Assembly (NCBI RefSeq): GCF_017254845.1
Contig: NZ_JAFKCU010000001.1
Span: forward strand, 62,001-126,000
Direction: 5' to 3'
Length of the DNA stretch: 64,000 bases
DNA from: Algoriphagus pacificus
GTDB lineage: Bacteria; Bacteroidota; Bacteroidia; Cytophagales; Cyclobacteriaceae
The notes below the pieces were generated by a model, which saw only the letters and a list, made by a program, of their open reading frames with translations, had not been told where the DNA came from and did no database searches. Shown in pieces: positions 48,441-59,800 of the stretch. Position numbers and translations under genes: made by a program. The first letter of the stretch is position 1; each line of letters opens with the position of its first letter.

Positions 48441-51434
48441 ATGAGAAATTATTTACAAAAACTCAAGTCGTTGCTGCTTGTAATGGTGCTTTTGATAAGT
48501 GCCACATTAGTAGCAAACGCCCAAAGTAGAACCGTGACTGGAACAGTCTTGGACGCTACTTTTGGAGACCCTGTTCCAGGTGCGACGGTGCTAGTAAAAG
48601 GTACTACCCGTGGTGTCGCCACAGATCTAGATGGTAAGTTCTCAATTGACCTACAATCTGGAGATCAAATTCTTGTGATTTCATTCGTTGGGTATATTAC
48701 CCAGGAAGTTGAAATCGGAAACCAATCTACTATCACTGTAAATCTTGAAGAAGATATTCAGAGCCTAGAAGAGGCAGTAGTTATTGGTTATGGTTCTCAG
48801 GACAAAAAAGAAATCACCTCCGCTGTGGTTGGTGTGAAGCCTGAAGATTTTAACAAAGGTAACGTATCTAACCCTGCTCAATTATTGCAAGGTAAGGTAG
48901 CTGGTCTATCCATTACCAGACCAGGTGGTAACCCAAACAATGGTTTCAATGTGAGATTAAGAGGTCTTTCCACCTTTGGAGCAAACTCTTCTCCTCTTAT
49001 TGTATTGGATGGTGTAATCGGTGCTTCATTGGAAAACGTAGATCCTAATGACATCCAGTCTATTGATGTATTGAAAGATGGTTCCGCAGCTGCTATTTAT
49101 GGTGCTAGAGGTTCTTCTGGTGTAATTCTTATTACCACCACTAAAAAAGGAGGCAAAGATGGAAGAGCAAATGTTTCTATCAATGCTTTTGGAACAATGG
49201 ACCAAGCAACTAATCTGATTCCAGTTCTTTCTGCTGAAGAATTTGTAGCAAGAGGCGGAACTGACTTTGGTAGTAACACAGATTGGAGAAACGAATTGAT
49301 CGGTGATGCATTCTCTTATACTACCAATGCCAGCGTATCAGGTGGATTCAATAACACTAACTACATGGCTTCTGTAAACTACAGAGATAACCAAGGTATT
49401 GTAAATGGTGTATCTAACCAAAGACTAAATACAAGGTTAAACCTACAGCAAGGTGCATTTGATAATAAGTTGAGATTCAATATCAACCTATCATTCACAA
49501 ACGTTGATTCCGAGTCTATCAACGACGCAGCATTCAGATATGCTACGCTTTATAACCCAACAGCACCAGTTTTCGAAAATTCTGAAGATGCAATGAATCG
49601 TTTCAATGGATATTTCCAGAGAGATTTGTTTGACTTCTACAATCCGGTTGCGTTGGCAAACCAGCAAAAATTCGTAGGTGAGACTAAGACAGCTTTGACT
49701 TCTTACAGAGCTGAATATGACATCCTTCCAAATTTGACTGTTTCTGCTCAATATTCTCAAGACAGAAGAAATACACTTTCTGGAGCTTTCTGGTCTCAAT
49801 ATGATTTCCAAGTAGGTCTAGGAGCCGGTGGTTCTGCTCAAAGAAATACTTTTGACAGAGCTCAGAAAATCTTTGAATCTACTATCAGATATGAAATTGA
49901 TCTATCAGATGGATTGAATATGACTTTACTTGGTGGTGCTGCTACTCAGACTACTAAAAATCAGGGATTCAATGCTCGAGTAAGACAATATCTTTTCGAC
50001 TTGGGTTGGGATAACTTAGGAGCTGGATCTATCAGATTGGGTAACAATACTGATGTTTCTTCCTTTGCAAATGAAGACAAGCTAAACTCTTTGTTTGGTA
50101 GAGCTAACTTCAACTACAACAACACATTCTTCTTCTCTGCATCTGTTAGAGCGGAAACTTATTCTGGATTTGGTCAAAACAATCAAACCGGTGTATTCCC
50201 TGCATTCAGTTTAGGTTCTGACTTTACTCAAGTTTTCGACATGGGTATTTTCAGTCAATTTAAGCCAAGAGTATCTTACGGTATCACTGGTAACCTACCT
50301 CCATCTCCAACCTTGGCTTTGGGTGTGTATGGTAATGGTAACAGAATCGATCTAGACGGCGATCCTTTGACAACAAATGATGTCTATGTTGGTATCGTTC
50401 AAAACTCAAACCCTAACAAGGATTTGAAGTGGGAGACTAAAAAAGAAATCAACTTCGGTGTTGACTTTGGAATCTGGAACAATAAGGTAACTGGTAGCAT
50501 GGATTATTATGTTAGAAACATTTCTGACTTGCTATTCAACGTTCCTGTTGCTACTGGTGCTCCAAACCCATTTGATCCAGGAAGATTCAATACTGCTTCT
50601 TCAACTTGGGTGAACCTTGCTGATTTGAGAGCTGCTGGTTTTGAATTTGCCTTGGGAGTAACTGATATCGCTTTGGGTCCAATCAAATGGAATCCAAATA
50701 TCAACTTCACCATCTATGACAAGACAACAATCGAAAGTTTATCAGCTGGTGAGCTAGGATTTGAAGAATTAAGATTCGCACCTCCGGGATCTCCTGGTCA
50801 GAACAACAACCCGATGATCTACAACAGAGTAGGCCAAACTTTGGGTGATTTCTACGGACCAAGATTATTAGGTTTGACTGATGGTGGTGAGTATATCCTT
50901 TCTACTACAGATCCAAATGAATTCGAAAGATTAGGAAATGGTCTTCCAAAAGGTGAATTCGGTTTTGCAAACAATTTCGTGTATGGAGCTTGGAACTTAA
51001 GCTTCTTCTTGAGAGGTGCTTGGGGTCATGATCTTTACAACTCTTACAGAGGTTTCTATGAAAATGCAGATGCAGGATCAAATACTTGGAACTCTGTTGT
51101 AACAGACAAAACTCCTTCTTCTCCATTGGTTACATCTACTCCAACATTCAACAGCTCTTACATTGAAGATGCTTCTTTCGTCAGATTGGATAACATGGAA
51201 GTGGGTTATAACTTCAAGACAAGTTCTCCAAACTTGAATTCTTTCAGAGTTTATTTTGCGGCTCAGAACTTATTCACGATTACAAATTACACAGGTGTAG
51301 ATCCTGAAGTAAGAATTACAGACAGTGAAAATGGAGATGGATTTACTACTTCATTGTCGCCGGGTATTGAGAGAAGAAATACTTACTTCCAAACAAGATC
51401 ATTGACTTTGGGTGTAACTGTAAATTTTAAATAA
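48441..51434 (+). CDS. SusC/RagA-type TonB-linked outer-membrane transporter
   Basis: The 997-residue protein has a signal peptide (residues 1-28, ending VANAQ), a carboxypeptidase-D-like domain (30-105, VTGTVLDATFGDPVPGATVL), a TonB-box-like EEAVVIGYG (111-118), a plug domain (121-235; NVRLRGLSTFGANSSPLIVL, IYGARGSSGVILITT) and a barrel ending SLTLGVTVNFK. SusC proteins import oligomers delivered by the SusD lid. The partner susD starts 19 bases downstream. No STN domain is present. Substrate unknown. Confidence 0.95.
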   Translation: MRNYLQKLKSLLLVMVLLISATLVANAQSRTVTGTVLDATFGDPVPGATVLVKGTTRGVATDLDGKFSIDLQSGDQILVISFVGYITQEVEIGNQSTITVNLEEDIQSLEEAVVIGYGSQDKKEITSAVVGVKPEDFNKGNVSNPAQLLQGKVAGLSITRPGGNPNNGFNVRLRGLSTFGANSSPLIVLDGVIGASLENVDPNDIQSIDVLKDGSAAAIYGARGSSGVILITTTKKGGKDGRANVSINAFGTMDQATNLIPVLSAEEFVARGGTDFGSNTDWRNELIGDAFSYTTNASVSGGFNNTNYMASVNYRDNQGIVNGVSNQRLNTRLNLQQGAFDNKLRFNINLSFTNVDSESINDAAFRYATLYNPTAPVFENSEDAMNRFNGYFQRDLFDFYNPVALANQQKFVGETKTALTSYRAEYDILPNLTVSAQYSQDRRNTLSGAFWSQYDFQVGLGAGGSAQRNTFDRAQKIFESTIRYEIDLSDGLNMTLLGGAATQTTKNQGFNARVRQYLFDLGWDNLGAGSIRLGNNTDVSSFANEDKLNSLFGRANFNYNNTFFFSASVRAETYSGFGQNNQTGVFPAFSLGSDFTQVFDMGIFSQFKPRVSYGITGNLPPSPTLALGVYGNGNRIDLDGDPLTTNDVYVGIVQNSNPNKDLKWETKKEINFGVDFGIWNNKVTGSMDYYVRNISDLLFNVPVATGAPNPFDPGRFNTASSTWVNLADLRAAGFEFALGVTDIALGPIKWNPNINFTIYDKTTIESLSAGELGFEELRFAPPGSPGQNNNPMIYNRVGQTLGDFYGPRLLGLTDGGEYILSTTDPNEFERLGNGLPKGEFGFANNFVYGAWNLSFFLRGAWGHDLYNSYRGFYENADAGSNTWNSVVTDKTPSSPLVTSTPTFNSSYIEDASFVRLDNMEVGYNFKTSSPNLNSFRVYFAAQNLFTITNYTGVDPEVRITDSENGDGFTTSLSPGIERRNTYFQTRSLTLGVTVNFK

Positions 51435-51453
51435 TCAATCAAAAATCAGAGAC

Positions 51454-52944
51454 ATGTTAAAATATATTAGTAAAATCTGTCTATTGGTTCCAGTGGTATT
51501 CTTACTGGGATCATGTTGGGAATTGGATCAGGAGGTCCTCGACGGAGTTACTCCTGAGGATGTTGCAAATAGCAATAACCCAGAATTGATTGACGTTTTG
51601 AAAGCTTCTGCTTATTCAAGAATTGTTGGTAGCTGGGGAGGTCATAACAGTATTTGGTCTATCTACGAAGTAGCTTCTGATGAGATGGCAATCCCTCAAA
51701 AAGGTGCTGACTGGGAAGATGGTGGTCTATGGCTAAGAATGCACAGACATACTTGGGGACCATCTGACGAGGCTTTCAATAACTCTTGGAACTATTGCTT
51801 CACAGCAATCGGTGAGATCAACAACTTGATTATCTCTTTCCCGGATGTAGAAGCTTTGAATGCTGAATTGAAAGTACTTCGTGCTTTGACTTACTTATGG
51901 TTGATCGATAGCTTTGGTAACGTTCCTATCGTAACTGAAGAATCTACAGGTGGAAACCCAACCAATAATTCAAGACAAGAAGTTTTCAATTTCATCGAGT
52001 CTTCAATTTTGGACAACGTTGATTTGCTTACTAAAGCAAACACAAAAACCACGATCAATTACTATACAGCTCATGCAATGTTGGCTAAGTTGTATCTAAA
52101 TGCTGAAATCTACACCGGAACTCCTAGATGGGCTGACGCAGAAGCTGCAGCTGACGTTGTAATTAATAGCGGTATGTATTCTTTGTCTACTAATTTCTTC
52201 AGCAACTTTGCTACAAGAAACGGTGGATCTACTGAAAACATCTTGACTTTGCCATATGACGAAAACAACGCAGGTGGTTTCAACTTGGTACAGATGACTC
52301 TTCACTACCTAAGCCAAAACACATTCAACCTTCAGGAGCAGCCATGGAATGGTTATGCTTCTTTGGAAGAATTCTACAATGGCTTCGATGACAATGACGT
52401 AAGAAAGCAAAGCTTTTTAGAAGGTCCTCAGTTTGCTGCAGATGGCACAAGATTGAATGATATTTCTGCTGAAGCAGGTGATCCAGATGGACAGCCTTTG
52501 ACCTTCACACCAGAAATCAACATGCTTGCTCCAAATGCATTCAGACAAGCTGGTGTTAGAGTTGGAAAATTTGAATTCGCTTCCGGTTCTCCATCTAACA
52601 TGAGTAATGATTATCCTTTGATCAGATTGTCAGACATCATTTTGATCAAAGCTGAAGCTGCTTTCCGTCAAGGAAAATTAGATGCTGCTTTAGCTGCTAT
52701 CAACCAAGTGAGAACTAGAGCAAATATGCCTGCGTTCACTACCTTGACTTTAGATGACATCTACAATGAAAGAGGTTATGAATTGTTTGCTGAGGCTTCC
52801 AGAAGAACTGACATGATCAGATTCGGAAAATGGAATGAGCCTTGGTGGGAAAAAGGAGCTTCTGAACCATACAGAGCATTATTCCCAATTCCATTGCAAC
52901 AAATCAATGCAAACCCTAACTTGACTCAAAACCCAGGTTATTAA
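51454..52944 (+). CDS. SusD/RagB-family surface lipoprotein
   Basis: SusD-type proteins sit as a lid on SusC at the cell surface and bind the nutrient. The 496-residue product has a lipoprotein signal ending LLGSC (Cys21) and the family's C-terminal SusD pattern: DYPLIRLSDIILIKAEAAFR, then AAINQVRTRANMPAF and NERGYELFAEASRRTDMIRF, ending in PNLTQNPGY. It is preceded by susC and followed by a terminator/promoter-like element. Confidence 0.95.
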   Translation: MLKYISKICLLVPVVFLLGSCWELDQEVLDGVTPEDVANSNNPELIDVLKASAYSRIVGSWGGHNSIWSIYEVASDEMAIPQKGADWEDGGLWLRMHRHTWGPSDEAFNNSWNYCFTAIGEINNLIISFPDVEALNAELKVLRALTYLWLIDSFGNVPIVTEESTGGNPTNNSRQEVFNFIESSILDNVDLLTKANTKTTINYYTAHAMLAKLYLNAEIYTGTPRWADAEAAADVVINSGMYSLSTNFFSNFATRNGGSTENILTLPYDENNAGGFNLVQMTLHYLSQNTFNLQEQPWNGYASLEEFYNGFDDNDVRKQSFLEGPQFAADGTRLNDISAEAGDPDGQPLTFTPEINMLAPNAFRQAGVRVGKFEFASGSPSNMSNDYPLIRLSDIILIKAEAAFRQGKLDAALAAINQVRTRANMPAFTTLTLDDIYNERGYELFAEASRRTDMIRFGKWNEPWWEKGASEPYRALFPIPLQQINANPNLTQNPGY

Positions 52945-52968
52945 TAGCATTTGATAAATTAAAGTAGA

Positions 52969-53000
52969 GGAAGTGTACTTTTGTGCACTTCCTTTTTTTT
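52969..53000 (+). terminator. Strong hairpin terminator after susD, overlapping a promoter-like box
   Basis: A ten-bp stem (GGAAGTGTAC at 52969-52978 with GTGCACTTCC at 52983-52992, one G-T pair), a four-base loop and eight Ts. It ends ten bases before the next start codon. The loop region reads TACTTTTG (52976-52983), a match to the Bacteroidota -7 box, with a TTTG at 52950-52953 (spacer 22, longer than usual). Confidence 0.85.
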
Positions 53001-53009
53001 CAAAACCCC

Positions 53010-56000
53010 ATGAAAATTAGGACTTACATCCTATTTCTAACCCTTTTATCGATTTCCTGCTCACAACAAGACAGGAAAGAAATCCCCCTATACCAATTAC
53101 TCTCTGAAGAGGAATCTGGAATCAGTTTTAGAAATGATCTGAATTACACCGAACAAGTCAATCCTTATACATTTAGAAATTTTTACAATGGTGCTGGAGT
53201 GGCACTCGCTGATATCAATCAAGATGGTTTGATCGATATTTTTTTTGCTGGAAATCAAACCTCCAATAGACTTTACCTCAACGAAGGAAATCTAAAGTTT
53301 AAAGACATTACAGTTTCGGCTGGACTGGAATCTGAAAACATCTGGTCCACCGGTGTTAGCATGGCTGATATCAACAGCGATGGATTAACAGATATTTTTG
53401 TTTGCAAATCAGGACCTCCAGGAGGTGCCAAAAGACACAATGAATTGTTTATTAATAACGGTGACCTGACCTTCTCCGAAAAATCTACATCCTATGGGTT
53501 GAATGATGCAGGTCTTTCCCAACATGCCGTATTTTTTGATTATGATAAAGACGGAGATCTCGATCTTTACCTTCTTAGCAATTCCACCCGATCAGTGGGT
53601 GTTTTCGATTTACGTGAAGGGCAAAGAGAAATCCGCGATGAAACGGGAGGAAACAAACTTTACAGAAACGAGGGAGAGAAATTTACAGATGTAAGCGAAG
53701 AAGCGGGAATCTTTGGAAGTGCGATTGGTTATGGGCTCGGCGTCACTGTAGCCGACCTCAATGCCGACAGCTGGCCAGACCTGTATGTTTCCAATGACTT
53801 TTTCGAGCGCGATTACCTCTATCTCAATAATCAGGACGGTACATTCAGCGAACAATTGCCAGACTTGATTTCAGAACTCAGCATGGGCTCCATGGGTGCA
53901 GATATCGCCGATCTCGACAATGATGGTAGACCGGATATTTTTGTCACTGAAATGCTTCCTGCAAAACTGGAACGGGTCAAAACAAAAACTCCACTTGAAG
54001 ATTGGGATAAATACCAAGCGAATATCAAAGCTGGATACCATCATCAATTTACTAGAAACACGCTTCAAAGAAATCTTGGATTCAATCCAGAGACAAACAA
54101 ACCCATATTCTCTGAAGTATCCCGGCAAACAGGCATGGAAGCGACAGATTGGAGTTGGGGAGCTTTGATCTTTGATGCGGATAACGATGGTCTCAAAGAT
54201 GTATTTGTTGCCAACGGGATCGTTAAAGATTTGACTGATTTTGACTTCGTGGACTTCTATGTAAACAATCAGGAAAAAGTCGAAGGTTATAGAAAAGACT
54301 CTGTTCTTTTGACCAAAATGATTGATGAATTTCCTTCCAATCCGCAGCAGAATTATTGGTTCAAAAATTTGGGAAATTGGGAGTTCGAAAATCTCGCTGA
54401 TTCCATTGGGCTTTCGCAAAAGACATTCAGCACAGGAGCAGCTTATGGAGATTTGGACAACGATGGGGATTTGGACTTGGTCATCAATAACCTGAACGAA
54501 AGAGCTTATATCTATCAAAACAACACACGAGAAAAAGGCGGGAACTCAAATTACCTAACAGTTGATTTGGGACAGGAATTTGGGGCTCAGGTAACTTGCT
54601 TCATCCAGAACAAAGAGCTCTATCAAGAATTTCAGCCAGTCAAAGGATACATGTCGTCTGTCGATCCCAGACTTCATTTTGGCTTGGGGGATGCCACCAA
54701 GGTTGACTCCATTCAGGTCAAGTGGTCTAATGGGGAAATCAGTCTTTTCAAAGAAATTGCGGCAAACCAAACGATTGGATTAAAACAAATTAGTCTCGCA
54801 ACCAATCCACCAGTTAGTAGATCAGGAAATTCTTTATTCACTAAGTCGACTTACAATATTCCTTTCTCCCATGAGGAAAGCGAGTTTATAGATTTTGACA
54901 GGGATCGGCTTCGATTTTGGATGATCAGTAACGAAGGTCCTCAGGCCGCTGCTGCGGATATTAATGGAGATGGATTAGAAGATTTGTTTCTTCCAGGTGC
55001 CAAAGGCCAAAGCTCAAGTTTGATGATCCAGCATGCGAATGGTGATTTTAAGCCGGTTCAAGGCGACTTATTTTCAAAAGACAACTTAGCTGAGGATGTC
55101 GTTTCGCATTTCTTTGATGCCAATGGAGACAGCTACCCGGATCTGATCGTTGGTGCTGGTGGAATCGAGTTTGCAAATGGCGCGATCCAATACCAAGACC
55201 GTCTCTACCTAAATGATGGAAAAGGAAATCTGAAAGAAACTGAAACCAATTTCCCAACTCAACCAACTGGATTCATTCTTTCGGAGGATTTTGATTTGGA
55301 TGGTGATGAGGACTTAATATTTGGCTATCGATCAATTCCTTTTGCTTATGGTTTACCAACATCCATCTCATTTTGGAAGAATGACGGACAAGGTAATTTT
55401 GAAGACGTTTCCAGTTCTTTCGGATTCGATTTTTCCAAAATCGGAATGCTTACAGCAGGAGCTTGGGCAGATCTAAATGCGGATGGTAAGCCAGAATTGA
55501 TTGTGGCTGGCGAATGGATGCCAATTCGGATTTTCACATTATCCAATGGAAAGTTTGAAGAAAAGACTCTTGATTTTGGATTTGCCGAAACAAATGGTCT
55601 TTGGAACACTTTGCAAGTAGAAGATATCAACGGAGATGGTCAACCCGATATTTTAGCTGGAAACCTAGGCCTCAATAGCCGATTGAAAACTTCGCCTGAA
55701 AAGCAACTTCAACTCTACATCAATGACTTTGATCAAAATGGATCCTTAGATCCGATTTTGGTCAGCTCAAACGGTCAGCAGGCTATTCCTTGGCTGATGA
55801 AAAATACTTTATTGAAGCAGCTGCCATCATTAAAGAAACAATTGCCAACCTACGCTTCTTACCAGAATAAGAGTTTGCAAGAGCTCTTTCCAAAAGAAGT
55901 TTTGGCAAATTCTTTAATTTTGAAAGCAGATATCTTAAGTACAAGCGCTTGGGTGAATCAAGGCAATGGTACCTTTGAAAAACTCCAATTGCCACAGGAA

Positions 56001-56297
56001 ATCCAATCTGCACCGGTATATGCCATTCAATCCTTTCAGGATCTAGAGGGCAGACAATTCCTGATCTTTGGTGGAAATCAAAGCAAGATCAAACCTGAAC
56101 TTGGTAGCCAGATGGGAAGTTTTTCCTGGGTGCTTCAAAAATCAAAAGAAAATAAGTGGGAAGTTTTACTTCCGGAAAATAGCGGAATTTATGTCCCTGG
56201 TGAGATTCGGGACATTTTATCAGTCCGCATTAATAATGAAGATCATTTACTCTTTTTGAGAAATAATGAAAATACAATTGCATTCAAGATTCGTTAG
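53010..56297 (+). CDS. FG-GAP/VCBS and ASPIC/UnbV lipoprotein, paralogue 1
   Basis: I start at ATG 53010 (MKIRTYILFLTLL), which gives a lipoprotein signal with SISC (Cys17); the longer frame starts inside the terminator. The 1095-residue protein has seven Dx[DN]xDGxxD-type calcium motifs before residue 510, one ASPIC/UnbV domain (about 520-583, ending FGLGDATKVDSIQVKWSNGE) and six more calcium motifs after it, so two beta-propellers probably flank the ASPIC domain. It is likely a surface lipoprotein. Function unknown; relatives are often called CRTAC1-like. Confidence 0.9.
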   Translation: MKIRTYILFLTLLSISCSQQDRKEIPLYQLLSEEESGISFRNDLNYTEQVNPYTFRNFYNGAGVALADINQDGLIDIFFAGNQTSNRLYLNEGNLKFKDITVSAGLESENIWSTGVSMADINSDGLTDIFVCKSGPPGGAKRHNELFINNGDLTFSEKSTSYGLNDAGLSQHAVFFDYDKDGDLDLYLLSNSTRSVGVFDLREGQREIRDETGGNKLYRNEGEKFTDVSEEAGIFGSAIGYGLGVTVADLNADSWPDLYVSNDFFERDYLYLNNQDGTFSEQLPDLISELSMGSMGADIADLDNDGRPDIFVTEMLPAKLERVKTKTPLEDWDKYQANIKAGYHHQFTRNTLQRNLGFNPETNKPIFSEVSRQTGMEATDWSWGALIFDADNDGLKDVFVANGIVKDLTDFDFVDFYVNNQEKVEGYRKDSVLLTKMIDEFPSNPQQNYWFKNLGNWEFENLADSIGLSQKTFSTGAAYGDLDNDGDLDLVINNLNERAYIYQNNTREKGGNSNYLTVDLGQEFGAQVTCFIQNKELYQEFQPVKGYMSSVDPRLHFGLGDATKVDSIQVKWSNGEISLFKEIAANQTIGLKQISLATNPPVSRSGNSLFTKSTYNIPFSHEESEFIDFDRDRLRFWMISNEGPQAAAADINGDGLEDLFLPGAKGQSSSLMIQHANGDFKPVQGDLFSKDNLAEDVVSHFFDANGDSYPDLIVGAGGIEFANGAIQYQDRLYLNDGKGNLKETETNFPTQPTGFILSEDFDLDGDEDLIFGYRSIPFAYGLPTSISFWKNDGQGNFEDVSSSFGFDFSKIGMLTAGAWADLNADGKPELIVAGEWMPIRIFTLSNGKFEEKTLDFGFAETNGLWNTLQVEDINGDGQPDILAGNLGLNSRLKTSPEKQLQLYINDFDQNGSLDPILVSSNGQQAIPWLMKNTLLKQLPSLKKQLPTYASYQNKSLQELFPKEVLANSLILKADILSTSAWVNQGNGTFEKLQLPQEIQSAPVYAIQSFQDLEGRQFLIFGGNQSKIKPELGSQMGSFSWVLQKSKENKWEVLLPENSGIYVPGEIRDILSVRINNEDHLLFLRNNENTIAFKIR

Positions 56298-56850
56298 TTT
56301 AGGATTTCTTCTCTTGTTGTGCCTTAGCGCTTGCCAGACTCCTTATGAAAAGATGGTCGCGGAAGAATTGGCGTCAGGAAAAGAAGTGAAAGAATTATTC
56401 CTCGGGTTGGAACTGGGAATGTCCAGAAAAGATTTCTTTGAAACATGTTGGGAGCTAAACAGCAAAGGCATCCTGACTAATGGACCAACGGAATTAAGTG
56501 TGGAATACGATGCTCCATTACCTTCAGGAAATGCAGCAAAAATGAGGTTTTACCCTAAGTTTGAAAATGATAAAATCTATATGATGCCAGTGGAGTTTGC
56601 ATACGAAGGCTGGGCTCCGTGGAATGAGGAATTATCCGTGGAAAAATTGAGGGAAGATGTGCTCCAGCTATTTGAAAAATGGTATGGAAAAGGTTTTATC
56701 GAAGTGAGTAATGAAGACAAAAGTCAAATCGCATTTGTCAAAGTTGACGGCAACAGAAGGATCAGGATTTTCAAAAAACACCTTTCTATTGTCAGAGCTG
56801 AGATTTTGGATTTGAAAGTACAAGAAGAACTAGAAGCAGACCCATCATGA
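56266..56850 (+). CDS. Small lipoprotein of unknown function between two propeller lipoproteins
   Basis: The 194-residue product has a lipoprotein signal ending LSAC near residue 23 and a mature part with a motif-like GKEVKELFLGLELGMSRKDF. No known domain is recognised. Its start overlaps the end of paralogue 1 by 32 bases and its stop overlaps the start of paralogue 2 by four bases (ATGA), so the three genes are translated from one mRNA. It may be an accessory or assembly factor for the propeller proteins. Confidence 0.8.
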   Translation: MKIQLHSRFVSLGFLLLLCLSACQTPYEKMVAEELASGKEVKELFLGLELGMSRKDFFETCWELNSKGILTNGPTELSVEYDAPLPSGNAAKMRFYPKFENDKIYMMPVEFAYEGWAPWNEELSVEKLREDVLQLFEKWYGKGFIEVSNEDKSQIAFVKVDGNRRIRIFKKHLSIVRAEILDLKVQEELEADPS

Positions 56851-59800
56851 GAAAAATAATTGTTGGTTTACTCCTGTCTTCCGTTCTGTTCTCCTGCCAA
56901 GAAGAGCAAAAGTCAGAAACTACCCTATTCAAAAAGATAGACCCTAAGGAGTCAGGAATAGATTTCAGAAACGACCTTTCTTTTGATGAGGAATTTAACA
57001 TCTTCACCTACCGAAATTACTACAATGGAGGTGGCGTTGCCTTGGGCGATATCAATAACGATGGCTTGCTCGATATTTACTTTTCAGCCAATCTAAGCGA
57101 TAACAAACTCTATCTGAACAAAGGAAATTTCCAGTTCGAGGACATCACTGATCAAGCTGGTGTGGCTGGTAAAAGTGCCTGGAGTACCGGTGTAGCAATG
57201 GCGGATGTCAATGGAGATGGTTTTTTGGATATCTATGTCTGCAACTCCGGAGATATCGCTGGTGACAACAAGAAAAATGAATTATTCATCAACAAAGGAG
57301 ACGGAACCTTTACGGAACAAGCTGAAACTTATGGTTTAGCAGATCAGGGGTTTTCCACCCATGCGGTTTTTTTCGACTATGATAAGGATGGAGATCTCGA
57401 TGTCTATTTATTGAACAACAGCTACGAGGCTATCGGAAGCTTCAACAAGATGCAAAATGAGCGTCCAAAAAGAGACGCTGTAGGTGGGGATAAATTATTC
57501 AGAAACGATGGTGAAAATTTCACTGATGTCAGCGAAGAAGCGGGGATTTTTGGATCAATAATCGGTTTTGGACTGGGAATTACTATCGGAGATGTCAATC
57601 AGGATACTTGGCCGGATATCTTTATCTCAAACGACTTTTTCGAAAAAGATTACCTCTACATCAACAATCAAGATGGAACTTTCACAGAGTCTTTGGAATC
57701 CAGTATGAGATCTATCAGTGCTGCATCCATGGGTGCTGATATTGCAGATATCAACGGGGATGGGCTTTTGGACATCTTTGTGACTGACATGCTACCTGAG
57801 ATTCCTACAAGACTGAAGCAGGTAACGACTTTTGAAAACTGGGACAAATTCCAGTTCAATAAAACTCACGGATACCACTATCAATTCTCCCGAAACATGC
57901 TTCATGTCAATAATGGAGACGGAAGCTTTAGTGAAATGGGAAGACTGGCAAATGTAGAAGCTACTGACTGGAGTTGGGGAGCTTTGATATTTGATATGGA
58001 TGGAGATGGGATGAAAGATCTTTTTGTTGCCAATGGAATTTACCAAGACATCACCGATCTGGATTACCTGAATTTCATCGACGATGAAGAGACCAAAATC
58101 AAAATCATTTCTCAAGAAGGAGTGGATTACAAAGCTCTGATTGATCCGATTCCAATTAATCCTGTCTCTAATTATGCTTATCACAACTTAGGAGACTTGC
58201 ATTTTGAGAATAAGGCAAATGATTGGGGATTGGGAGAACCGATTCAATCCAATGGCGCTGCTTACGGAGATCTGGATAATGACGGGGATTTGGATCTTGT
58301 GGTGAATAATGTCAATGATCCAGCGCTATTATTCAGAAATGATACCCGTGAATTTTTCCCAAATCATCATTTCCTACAGTTGCAGCTGAAAGGAAAAGGT
58401 AAAAACACGGAAGCAATCGGTACACAGATACTTGTCAAAGCCGGAGACAAAAAGTTCTATATGGAACAAATGCCAAACCGTGGCTTCCAATCATCTGTGG
58501 ATCCAAAATTGACTTTAGGGCTTGGGGAGCTTTCCTCAGTTGATGAAATCAATGTGCTTTGGCCTGATGGTTCATTCACACAAATGAAATCCGTTTCAGC
58601 CGATCAATTGATCCAACTGGACTGGAATGAAGCTGGTGAGATGCCTGATAATTTTGATTTTTTTGAAAAACCAGCCGGAGATTTCTTCGAAAAAGAAACA
58701 GCTTCCAAATTGGAATTTACACATCAGGAAAATCCAATGGTTGATTTTGACCGAGATCGACTTACCTACCACATGCTTTCAACAGAAGGCCCCGCCTTTG
58801 CCAAAGGCGATGTGAATGGAGATGGTTTAGAAGATCTTTACCTGGGAGGTGCGAAAACCTTTGTTGGTAAGTTATTCCTGCAACAAAGGGATGGCAGCTT
58901 TAAACTATCTGAGCAATCTGCTTTTGCCATAGATGCTCTTTCTGAAGATACTGACGCACTTTTTGTTGATGTAAACGGAAATGGGATTTTGGATTTGGTT
59001 GTTGCTTCGGGCGGAAATGAATCCGGTTTGGGTTCGCCTGATCTGATGGATCGAATTTATATCAATGACGGAAAAGGGAATTTCGAGAAAAAACAAAACA
59101 CCGGATTTGCTTCAGTTTTAGGAAGCAGTTCTGTCATAAAAGTTTTGGATATCAATTCCGATGGAGCGATGGACCTGTTTATGGGGGGAAGATTGGTGCC
59201 TTTTGTTTACGGAGCTCCTGCCTCAAGTACACTTTGGATCAATGATGGGACAGGAAGTTTTACTGATCAAACGGATCAAATAGCACCGGCTCTCAAAGAA
59301 ATCGGCATGGTAACAGATGCCGCAGTATTGGATTATGATCAGGATGGAAAAGAGGATTTGATCTTGGTGGGAGAATGGATGGCGCCAACTTTCCTAAGAA
59401 ACACAGGAAATAAACTGGATCTGATTGAAATGCCGGAAATGGAATCCCTAAAAGGCTGGTATAGAAGTCTGGCTGTTGGAGATTTTAACGAAGACGGTAA
59501 ACCTGATTTGATTCTTGGAAATCATGGCTTAAACACCCGGTTCAAAACTGATTCGGAGCATCCAATTTCAATGTATTTAAATGATTTTGATCAAAATGGA
59601 GCGGTGGAACACATCTTTACCCGCCAAAATGATGGCTTGCAGGTCCCCTATACTTTGAAGCATGAACTGGAAAAGCAAGTGCCAGGTATCCGGAAAAAAT
59701 ACATGCGGTATAGCAATTACAACAATGAAATGCTGACGGATTTATTCCCAGAGGATGCCATTGCCAATTCTATCCGCAACCAAATAAATCAATTGGCATC

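Noticed and set aside
53871-54518. Long minus-strand open frame inside paralogue 1
   Set aside because: It mirrors the repeated calcium-motif coding sequence; no leader or family features.
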